Position numbers and translations under genes: made by a program. A DNA stretch of 24,081 nucleotides from Desulfobulbaceae bacterium UBA5611 (GTDB lineage: Bacteria > Desulfobacterota > Desulfobulbia > Desulfobulbales > Desulfocapsaceae): NCBI GenBank assembly GCA_002424635.1, contig DIKT01000005.1:1-24081 (forward strand), written 5' to 3'. The notes below the pieces were generated by a model that searched no databases, was not told the origin of the DNA, and saw nothing but the letters and a program-made list of their open reading frames with translations. Each line of letters starts with the position of its first letter. Positions within the stretch are counted from its first letter, which is position 1. Below, piece after piece: positions 15,199 through 21,830 of the stretch.

Positions 15199-16983
15199 TT
15201 AATCTTTTATATTGTAGCGCTCCATCTGTCTGTAAAGTGTCGAGCGGGCAATACCCAAGAGTTTGGCTGCCTTGGCCTTGTTGCTGTTTACTTGCCGCAG
15301 AGCATTAATAATCTTCTCTTCTTCTGATAGATAATGAGGAGTTATTGTCAGCTGTTCTGTGGTGATGTGGTGAACACCAGGAGATGGCAGCAATGAGGTT
15401 GCAGGAAGTTCTTTGACCGTCGGTCTCTGCAGTTCTTCAGGAAGATGTTTCAATTGCAAAACTTCATCCTGACACAAAACACAGGCCCTTTCTATCACAT
15501 GGCGCAATTCTCGAACATTCCCCGGCCAGTTATAATGCGCCATACATTCCATGGCCTGATCAGAAATGACGGCAATTTTTTTACCAAGCTGGGTGCGAAA
15601 AAGATTCAAAAAATAATTGGCAATTAGTGGGATACTTGTGATCCTCTCTCGCAAAGGAGGAAGTTTGATCTCGATGACTTTAAGTCGATAGTAAAGATCT
15701 TCTCGGAATTTCCCTTGTTGCACCATTTGCTGAAAGTCAACATTGGAAGCGGCTATCACCCGAACATCAACTTGTATTGGTTCGTCCTGACCTACTGGAG
15801 TAAAAGTCTTTTCCTGTAGAAAACGCAAAAGAAGCAATTGGGTTCGAGGCGAGATATCGCCGATTTCATCCAGAAACAAAGTACCACCATCAGCTTGCAG
15901 TAACCTGCCGGGCCTGTCTCTGTCTGCCCCGGTAAAAGATCCTTTGCGATGGCCGAAGAGCTCACTTTCCAATAAGGTTTCCGACACCGCGACACAGTCC
16001 ACTTTGATCAGCGGCTTATCTCGACGTGCACTCTCGGCGTGAAGTGCCTCTGCTGCCAGTTCTTTCCCGGTTCCAGACTCCCCGGTAATGAGTACGGCAG
16101 TATCAACTTTACCAATATTTTCGATTAGATTATAAACCTCCTGCATGGCCGCGCTTGAGTCCACGAAGCCGTGGAAATAACTACGATTGCCTGTATTTTC
16201 TACAGACTCGGTAACGACCATATCCCTGGCTACAATGACCACACCCTGGAATTCATCATCTTTTCCCCGTAAAGGTGAAGCATTCAGGCTGATCATTTTT
16301 GTAGTATGATCAGGAGTATGGCATTCAATAAGATGCTTTCTTACTTCCCGGCCTTGCTCCAGAACCTTCCGGACATCATCGAGACAGGCGGCACCCAGCT
16401 CCACAGGAAAGTGATCAAAAGTTGAAATTTCTTCCCCGTTTTTATACTTCAGCCATTGTTTTGCTGTTTCGTTAAGTTGAATAATCTGTAAGTTGGCATC
16501 AACAGTAATAATTGCATCACTGACCGACCGAAAAATAGTTTCCAGATATCGGCGATACTTTTCATTTTCCTGCTGCAGGTGTTTGGCTTTATTTTCCAAA
16601 GACCAATGCAGGAGGGCTTGTCTGGTAAAATGTAAAAGAGTCTCTTTATTCACCGGCTTTGAGATATAGTCAAAGGCACCATGACGAACAGCTTCTGTTG
16701 CCGAATCAAGATTGGGAAAACCGGTGATCATTATCACAGGACATTCAACTCCTGATTCTCTGATCTTGCGTAACAGATCTGTCCCGCCAGGACCAATAAG
16801 AACAATATCACTGATAATCAAATCATAATCAGTTTGGCCTATGGCCTCCATGGCTTCGTCAAAAGTTGCTACGGTTTTGACAAATTGATAACCTTCAGCG
16901 ATCAGGAATATTTCAAAGGTCTGTCTGATGGATTCTTCATCATCGACAATGAGAATATTGGCCGCATGTAAATCTTTTTTCAT
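15199..16983 (-). CDS. NtrC-family sigma-54 response regulator (receiver-PAS-AAA+-HTH)
   Basis: This cytoplasmic activator opens sigma-54 promoters using ATP. A receiver domain (about 8-122) has acidic residues D14/D15, phosphorylation site D59 and K109. A PAS domain (about 145-255) follows, which is not usual in NtrC itself. The AAA+ domain (about 271-500) has Walker A GESGTGKE (301-308), the sigma-54 loop GSFTGA (348-353, G-S instead of the commoner G-A), and Walker B LFLDEIGD (369-376). The C-terminus (about 554-592) is a Fis-type helix-turn-helix, NSNKAKAAKLLGIARSTLYR. It follows its partner kinase gene by four bases, so the pair is one operon. The phased repeats next to its 3' end are its most obvious candidate target. 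Confidence 0.93.
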   Translation of the reverse strand: MKKDLHAANILIVDDEESIRQTFEIFLIAEGYQFVKTVATFDEAMEAIGQTDYDLIISDIVLIGPGGTDLLRKIRESGVECPVIMITGFPNLDSATEAVRHGAFDYISKPVNKETLLHFTRQALLHWSLENKAKHLQQENEKYRRYLETIFRSVSDAIITVDANLQIIQLNETAKQWLKYKNGEEISTFDHFPVELGAACLDDVRKVLEQGREVRKHLIECHTPDHTTKMISLNASPLRGKDDEFQGVVIVARDMVVTESVENTGNRSYFHGFVDSSAAMQEVYNLIENIGKVDTAVLITGESGTGKELAAEALHAESARRDKPLIKVDCVAVSETLLESELFGHRKGSFTGADRDRPGRLLQADGGTLFLDEIGDISPRTQLLLLRFLQEKTFTPVGQDEPIQVDVRVIAASNVDFQQMVQQGKFREDLYYRLKVIEIKLPPLRERITSIPLIANYFLNLFRTQLGKKIAVISDQAMECMAHYNWPGNVRELRHVIERACVLCQDEVLQLKHLPEELQRPTVKELPATSLLPSPGVHHITTEQLTITPHYLSEEEKIINALRQVNSNKAKAAKLLGIARSTLYRQMERYNIKD

Positions 16984-16987
16984 AGTG

Positions 16988-18130
16988 TTAGATACCAGCT
17001 GGAAGTTCTATGATCATTTCCGTATATTTTTCCAGGATTGAATTAACATGCAGATTACCACCGTGGTCTTTGATGATGCCATAACTGATACTGAGCCCGA
17101 GCCCGGTGCCTTCTCCCGGCGGTTTAGTGGTGAAGAAAGGCTCAAAAAGACGCTCCAGGATAGACTGGGGCAGACCGGTTCCGTAATCTTTTACTATTAT
17201 CCGGTAAACAGGATGATCGCCATCACGTTTTTCAAGACAGGATATTTCAATAATTTTGCGAGAATCAAAACCAGGGTATCTAGCATTTAAGGCATAGCGA
17301 CTATTGCTGATCAGATTCAGCAGAACTTGCTGTAATTGTCTGAAGTCTGCCACAATAAGTGAATTTTTAGATGGAAATTTAGTCACGACCGTGATGCCGT
17401 CCTTCTGCAATTGATGATTGACCAGGGTAAGACTGGCATTTACAATTTCCACAGGATTGACCGGTTCCCGCTTACCGCTGTCGGCCCGTGCAAAAGAAAT
17501 TAAATTACGGGTAATAGAGGCTATGCGTTCTCCTTCCTTCATGATCTTCTGTACAATATCAATGCCGGCCGGATCAAATTGGTATTTATCCAGCAGCACC
17601 TGGGCAAAGTTAATGATACCGGTAATAGGATTATTGACCTCATGAGCAACTCCGGCTGCCAGCTCACCAATAGCTGCTAGTTTGGCCGTTCGTATGGAAT
17701 CCACCTTACGCATTTCATCTCGGGTTAATTCTCTGGCTATCAGCATAATCTTATCTATCTTACCGTTCAGTTCCTTAACAGGTAAGATAGTAAAGGAATA
17801 TTCCCCAAAAAGCCCGGGCAGGCGTGTTTCTTCTACTTTTGGGCTACAGGTCTTGAGAAATTCTTCCAAGGGACATTTGATATGAGGCCAACGGCCGCCG
17901 TGCACAATCTTGCATATGCCCTGACCAATAACTTCATCTCTGGTTTTGCGGGCTGCCTGCAGGGTGGCCTCATTGGCTTCAATAATAATACCATCGGGTC
18001 GGACCACCAGCACCGGATCCTGGATACCATTGAAGAGTTGCTCCCATGTGCCGGCATTGTCGATATTTTGCTGGTTACAGCAGGAATGGTTGATTAGCTG
18101 ATTGTCAACTGTGCTATTATTTTTCTTCAC
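16988..18130 (-). CDS. Soluble PAS-domain sensor histidine kinase
   Basis: This 380-residue kinase has no membrane helix. A PAS domain (about 27-135) carries a Cys/His group: C73, H77, C86 and C95 in CKIVHGG and IKCPLEEFLKTC. The phosphotransfer domain has H163 in AAGVAHEVNNPITG. The ATPase domain shows the N box (VLLNLISNSRYAL), DYGTG and GTGLGLSIS. It starts at a GTG with no strong Shine-Dalgarno; no better in-frame start precedes the PAS domain. It lies directly before the sigma-54 activator gene and is almost certainly its partner. The Cys/His cluster may sense redox state or a metal, but similar clusters occur in many PAS domains and the ligand is unknown. Confidence 0.92.
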   Translation of the reverse strand: MKKNNSTVDNQLINHSCCNQQNIDNAGTWEQLFNGIQDPVLVVRPDGIIIEANEATLQAARKTRDEVIGQGICKIVHGGRWPHIKCPLEEFLKTCSPKVEETRLPGLFGEYSFTILPVKELNGKIDKIMLIARELTRDEMRKVDSIRTAKLAAIGELAAGVAHEVNNPITGIINFAQVLLDKYQFDPAGIDIVQKIMKEGERIASITRNLISFARADSGKREPVNPVEIVNASLTLVNHQLQKDGITVVTKFPSKNSLIVADFRQLQQVLLNLISNSRYALNARYPGFDSRKIIEISCLEKRDGDHPVYRIIVKDYGTGLPQSILERLFEPFFTTKPPGEGTGLGLSISYGIIKDHGGNLHVNSILEKYTEMIIELPAGI

Positions 18131-18340
18131 GTTTAATGGTGTGTCAGTAGAATTAAAAGTAAAAAGATTTCAGGTAAAGATAATAAACAATTTCTTAATT
18201 TTGTGCTGGTCGCTGGACTGCCGAATTTTTTGCAAAAAATATTTAAAAAGTATCATTGGACATTAACTTAAATGATAAATAACTAATTTCAGGAGGCATG
18301 ACTAGTATTTCTATTAGAGTTGTTAAAGATTATTCATTTA

Positions 18341-18430
18341 TGGGCCAAAAGCTTGGAGATAAAATGATTTATCTACGCTAATGCAGAGGAAGCATTCCAA
18401 GGCCGACAGCCGGGAAAGCAGACACGGCTT
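18341..18430 (+). ncRNA. Candidate structured leader RNA (three-way junction)
   Basis: CTTGG (18352-18356) can pair with CCAAG (18397-18401) and encloses two hairpins: AGATAAA/TTTATCT (18357-18363 with 18368-18374) and AATGC/GCATT (18380-18384 with 18392-18396). A third hairpin, AGCCG/CGGCT (18408-18412 with 18425-18429), follows. The region lies about 180-270 bases before the kinase gene. Blocks GGGC-AAA, ACGC-AA-GC and CAGCCGGG occur in the same order as in GEMM (cyclic dinucleotide) riboswitches, but with deviations from the core, so I do not call it one. Confidence 0.3.
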
Positions 18431-18537
18431 TACAAACCATGTCGTGCATGTAATAATGCAAAACTTTTATTTATTAATCCAATAATAAGCACAAAACTAG
18501 CCCTGTTTTTTATCAAAGATTTAAGGAGGCATTGCTA

Positions 18538-18600
18538 TTGTCCGCCACAAAACAGACAGTAACGACAAACCAGAGCACAAACGGCAGTGCGGTTAACTAA
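18538..18600 (+). CDS. Possible 20-residue leader peptide (TTG start)
   Basis: A strong Shine-Dalgarno (AGGAGG, 18524-18529) sits eight bases before a TTG. The frame encodes 20 mostly Thr/Ser/Asn/Gln residues and stops at TAA 18598-18600. It is in the same frame as the kinase gene, whose ATG is nine bases further on and has only a weak site of its own. It may be a coupling leader, or the original N-terminus of the kinase interrupted by a stop codon. Confidence 0.35.
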   Translation: MSATKQTVTTNQSTNGSAVN

Positions 18601-18609
18601 GATAGCAGC

Positions 18610-20037
18610 ATGCCAATCAGCCAATTTCCTGCCGGATTCCTTCTTTATTTTTTTTATGGTCTGACCTTCATTTTCCTGGGGCTTGCTATTGCCGTCAAGG
18701 ATATGTCGGAGAGCAAGTTACGACTCGCCAGCAGTCTGCCTTCTCTGGCTATTTTCGGCTTCAGCCATGGTCTTCATGAATGGCTCGAATGTTATCTGCG
18801 TCTGGGCTATAGTAATTCTTTAGTGCTGTTGCCGATCCATTATCTTAAGCTGCTGACGTTAGTCGTTTCTTTTCTGTTCCTCAATTATTTCGCTATTTCT
18901 CTGCTCCGCTCCCAGCCCAAGATTCATTGGCAATGGCTCCGGATTCTAATCCCACTGTGTCTTATTCTGTTAGGGGGCTATCTTTATCTGTCCTGGGAAA
19001 ATCTGGATCTGAAAAGTTTGCGACAGGCGGATATCTTTGCCCGGCTGACTATCGGCAATCTGGGTGGCGTACTGGCGGCCTTTGCCTTGATCCGGCATGG
19101 GCGAGTAATCGAGATATTAAGCCAGTCAGTAGCGCTGAATTTACGGTGGGCCGGTTTCAGCTTTGCCCTCTATGCCTTCTTGGCCGGAATTATACCATCT
19201 CATGCGATAATGCCTGTTTTGAATATACCGATAGAAATTTTCCGTAGTCTCACAGCCGCTCTGATCACTTACTTTCTGGTCAAGGCTATGAACGTCTTTA
19301 ATGTTGAAACCAGAAAAACGATTGAGCAGCAGGTCCTGCATCTTGCTCAGGCGGAAAAACTGGCTGCAATTGGAAAATTGGCAGCAGGCATTGCCCATGA
19401 AATCAATAACCCCTTAACTAACATATCTCTGAATGTCGAATTGCTCAAAAAAGAACTAGCCGCCCGGTCAGATACAGGAGAACGCCTTGAAAAGCGATTT
19501 GCCGCCATCGATCGAAATATAGGCCGGGCCTCACATATTGCTCGCGAACTGCTGCATTTTTCACGCCACAAGGAAGATACTCTGGTTCTACTCGATCTTA
19601 ATGCCGTAATTTCCGGGAGCCTGACCTTACTGGATAGTCGCCGGCAAAACTATCGTATTGAGACCAGGCTGATGGAGCTCCCGCCAATCATGGCCGTAGC
19701 GGTGAAGATTGAAGAGGTACTCCTCAATGTATTATTAAACGCCATGGATGCTTCTCCGGCTAATGGTCTCATTACGATTCTGACTAAATGCCGGGATAAT
19801 GAAGTATTGGTCGAAGTTGCCGATCACGGGACGGGGATTTCTCAGGAATATCTTAATCAGGCGATGGAGCCTTTCTATACCACCAAGGAAGTGGGTCAAG
19901 GCACCGGCCTGGGACTTTCTATCTGTTACAGCATTATGCAATTATTTCAGGGGAGAATCGAACTGAGCAGCACGGTTGGCATCGGCACGACCGTGCAGTT
20001 GATTTTCCCCAAGGCCGCAAAGAGAGTTATGTTATGA
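18610..20037 (+). CDS. Multi-helix membrane sensor histidine kinase
   Basis: The first 225 residues contain about seven hydrophobic helices and no large outside domain, so the signal is likely sensed in or near the membrane. Histidines H53, H56 (FSHGLHEWLE) and H77 lie in or beside these helices. The phosphotransfer domain has H263 in GIAHEINNPLTN. The ATPase domain shows VLLNVLLNAMDAS (N box), DHGTGIS and GTGLGLSIC. The stop overlaps the regulator gene's start (ATGA at 20034-20037), so kinase and regulator are made together. The membrane part does not match a named sensor family that I can recall with certainty. It is the likely first gene of the operon leading to the decaheme cytochrome. 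Confidence 0.9.
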   Translation: MPISQFPAGFLLYFFYGLTFIFLGLAIAVKDMSESKLRLASSLPSLAIFGFSHGLHEWLECYLRLGYSNSLVLLPIHYLKLLTLVVSFLFLNYFAISLLRSQPKIHWQWLRILIPLCLILLGGYLYLSWENLDLKSLRQADIFARLTIGNLGGVLAAFALIRHGRVIEILSQSVALNLRWAGFSFALYAFLAGIIPSHAIMPVLNIPIEIFRSLTAALITYFLVKAMNVFNVETRKTIEQQVLHLAQAEKLAAIGKLAAGIAHEINNPLTNISLNVELLKKELAARSDTGERLEKRFAAIDRNIGRASHIARELLHFSRHKEDTLVLLDLNAVISGSLTLLDSRRQNYRIETRLMELPPIMAVAVKIEEVLLNVLLNAMDASPANGLITILTKCRDNEVLVEVADHGTGISQEYLNQAMEPFYTTKEVGQGTGLGLSICYSIMQLFQGRIELSSTVGIGTTVQLIFPKAAKRVML

Positions 20038-20696
20038 TTGAAATAATGATGGTGGATGATGATCAGGATCTGCGGGAAAGCGTTGCTGAGGTATTGAGTG
20101 AGGCCGGCTTTGCAGTGACTGAGGCCGGCCGTGGTGAAGAGGCCCTGGAGCATCTGGCCCATAAGAACTTCGACCTGATCCTGCTCGATTTGATCATGCC
20201 CGGTCTCAGCGGCCTGGAGCTCATGGGCCGCATCCGGGAAAAATCACCCCGCATGCCGGTTATCATGATCACCGCCTTTGCCAGCGTTGACAATGCGGTG
20301 GCCGCCATGCGTCAGGGGGCCTCGGATTATATCACCAAGCCTTTTCGTATTGATGCCCTGCTGGCCTCGGTAGGGCGAGTCCTGGAAGAGGCCCGTTTTG
20401 ATAGCTGCATGACCTCTTTAGATCTGGATACGGTGCTGAGCTGCTTGTCCAACCCTCTCCGGCGCCAGATTCTGGCGCATGTTGAACAGGAAGGCGGCTT
20501 GCGTTTCATGGATATCTGTCGCAAGCTGGAATTAACCGATCATACCAAGATGAATTTTCATCTGAAAATACTCAAAGAAGCTGATTTTCTCGATCAGGAC
20601 GACAACAAGATCTACCTCTTGACCTCTCTGGGTACGCAAGTACTCGGCTGCATGCGGGTCTTGATGAAAAAGCTGGCCTACTCAACAATCAGTTGA
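20034..20696 (+). CDS. Response regulator with ArsR-type winged-helix output domain
   Basis: Residues 1-120 form a receiver domain: D8-D10 acidic pocket, D52 phosphorylation site in LLDLIMPG, T80 and K102. Residues about 130-215 look like an ArsR-type winged helix: LSNPLRRQILAHV at its start, then a probable recognition helix near TDHTKMNFHLKILKEADFL, and a wing around DDNKIYLLT. Receiver-ArsR fusions are uncommon compared with OmpR, NarL or NtrC types. The cognate kinase is the overlapping upstream gene. ArsR-type proteins bind AT-rich palindromes, and one lies 145 bases downstream just before the decaheme cytochrome gene, which makes that gene the likely target. Confidence 0.85.
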   Translation: MIEIMMVDDDQDLRESVAEVLSEAGFAVTEAGRGEEALEHLAHKNFDLILLDLIMPGLSGLELMGRIREKSPRMPVIMITAFASVDNAVAAMRQGASDYITKPFRIDALLASVGRVLEEARFDSCMTSLDLDTVLSCLSNPLRRQILAHVEQEGGLRFMDICRKLELTDHTKMNFHLKILKEADFLDQDDNKIYLLTSLGTQVLGCMRVLMKKLAYSTIS

Positions 20697-20727
20697 GCCG
20701 GTTCCCTTCACTGTTCACCTCTTTTCT

Positions 20728-20755
20728 GCTTCTGTGAATAAAACTTCACAGAAGC
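20728..20755 (+). terminator. Hairpin after the response regulator, possible terminator
   Basis: GCTTCTGTGAA (20728-20738) and TTCACAGAAGC (20745-20755) form a perfect 11-bp stem with a six-base loop. Only scattered T residues follow, so termination may be partial. If it works, the cytochrome and barrel genes have their own promoter in 20756-20840. Confidence 0.45.
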
Positions 20756-20840
20756 GCTTGTTCCGTCAAGCATATTTATCTGGAACGCTTGTCTGATACC
20801 CTCTACATTATTCTAAAATAAAAGCTGGTAAAAAGAACAA

Positions 20841-20861
20841 TATTATGAATTAATCATAATA
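20841..20861. promoter_or_regulatory. Palindromic operator candidate before the decaheme cytochrome gene
   Basis: TATTATGA (20841-20848) and TCATAATA (20854-20861) are perfect inverted repeats around ATTAA, so nine of ten pairs match over 21 bp. The site lies between the regulator gene and the cytochrome Shine-Dalgarno, where a bound protein would control transcription. Size and AT-richness resemble ArsR/SmtB operators. A weak promoter (TTGTCT then TCTAAA, 17 bases apart) lies just upstream. Confidence 0.5.
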
Positions 20862-20913
20862 GATGAAGAGAGTTGTCTGCACAAAAACCACTAAAGAGGA
20901 GGGGAGAGAAGTT

Positions 20914-21816
20914 ATGAAAAAAACATTCAAGGTGGCATGTCTTATGGGCATTGCCTGGGCCAGTCTGCCAGTCATGGCTCAAGCAGAAGAAATAGACTGG
21001 GCAGCATTGAATCCGGGCTTTGCCAAGGCAGCCTACGTCACCGACAAGGAAACCTGTATCGGTTGTCATGCGGATTCCATTGATGCCTATCATAAGACCG
21101 TGCATGGTCTGACTTTTCAGCATGGCGCCAAAGGTGCCCTGCAGACTCGTGATTGTGAGGCCTGTCACGGTCCCCGTAGTGAGCATGTCAATGCTCCGGA
21201 CGACAGCCTGAAATTGTCCACCGAACAATATTCGGCCGTCTGTCTGCAATGCCATCAGGACGGCGGACGGATGCACTGGCAGAACAGCCAGCATAAGACC
21301 GGTGAAGTCGGCTGTGTTTCCTGTCACACCCTGATGAAAAAAGAGAGCGACAAAGGCTTGCTGAGCAGGGCGGATGAACCTTCGGTCTGTTATTCATGTC
21401 ATGCCACGGTCAGAGGCCAGATGAACAAGACTTCTCATCATCCGGTCAAAGAAGGCAAGATGGCTTGCTCCAGTTGTCATAATCCCCATGGTTCAGTTGG
21501 CAAGAGCATGCTCAAAGAGGCCACAGTCAATGAGACCTGTTTCACCTGTCATCAGGATAAACGCGGTCCCTTTGTCTGGGAACATCCGGTAGTGCGGGAG
21601 AATTGCGCCAGTTGTCATGATGTCCATGGTTCCAATAACAGTGATATGCTGAACGCCAAGGGTTCATTCCTTTGCCTGCAGTGTCATTCCTACGGCGGTC
21701 ATATTAATCTGCCCCGTTACAACCGGACCAGCAACCCTTATGGCCAAGGCTGTGTAAACTGCCATATTACTCAGCACGGCTCTAATCATCCATCAGGCGC
21801 CAAATTCACCCGCTAA
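20914..21816 (+). CDS. Decaheme periplasmic c-type cytochrome (MtrA/DmsE/PioA type)
   Basis: The 300-residue protein has a signal peptide (about 1-24, cleavage after AQA) and ten CXXCH sites, with first cysteines at 48, 81, 110, 134, 159, 185, 209, 231, 254 and 280. Ten evenly spread haems, this size and the adjacent MtrB-like barrel identify it as the MtrA/DmsE type, which sits inside the barrel and conducts electrons across the outer membrane. The frame extends to 20863, but the ATG at 20914 has a strong Shine-Dalgarno (GAGGAGGGG) and directly begins the signal peptide. The barrel gene follows after 14 bases. Haem attachment would need the System II machinery that includes the ResB encoded at 8.7 kb. 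Confidence 0.95.
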   Translation: MKKTFKVACLMGIAWASLPVMAQAEEIDWAALNPGFAKAAYVTDKETCIGCHADSIDAYHKTVHGLTFQHGAKGALQTRDCEACHGPRSEHVNAPDDSLKLSTEQYSAVCLQCHQDGGRMHWQNSQHKTGEVGCVSCHTLMKKESDKGLLSRADEPSVCYSCHATVRGQMNKTSHHPVKEGKMACSSCHNPHGSVGKSMLKEATVNETCFTCHQDKRGPFVWEHPVVRENCASCHDVHGSNNSDMLNAKGSFLCLQCHSYGGHINLPRYNRTSNPYGQGCVNCHITQHGSNHPSGAKFTR

Positions 21817-21830
21817 AAGGAGGCATGAAC

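Larger units (their letters stand above)
18131..18609. other. 479-bp divergent intergenic region between the two kinase genes
   Basis: This AT-rich region separates the divergent kinase genes. From about 18341 to 18430 it contains nested inverted repeats that look like a structured RNA, and from 18524 a strong Shine-Dalgarno with a possible leader peptide. A second AGGAGG at 18291 is only one base from an ATG. No convincing sigma-70 promoter was found for either side. Confidence 0.6.

Noticed and set aside
18207..18221. Possible sigma-54 promoter on the plus strand before the membrane kinase
   Set aside because: GG and GC are correctly spaced by 10 bases, but the rest of the -24 and -12 boxes matches poorly and no TGTCCC array lies nearby.
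18298..18381. 27-codon frame starting ATG one base after AGGAGG
   Set aside because: The spacing of one base is too short for normal initiation, and the frame overlaps the inverted repeats of the candidate structured RNA.
18341..18430. Firm call of a GEMM riboswitch
   Set aside because: Some blocks occur in the right order, but the conserved ACGCAAAGC core and tetraloop-receptor parts are not intact, so only a candidate structured RNA is reported.
20863..20913. Upstream start for the decaheme cytochrome
   Set aside because: It would place 17 charged residues before the signal peptide and has no ribosome binding site; ATG 20914 has a strong one.
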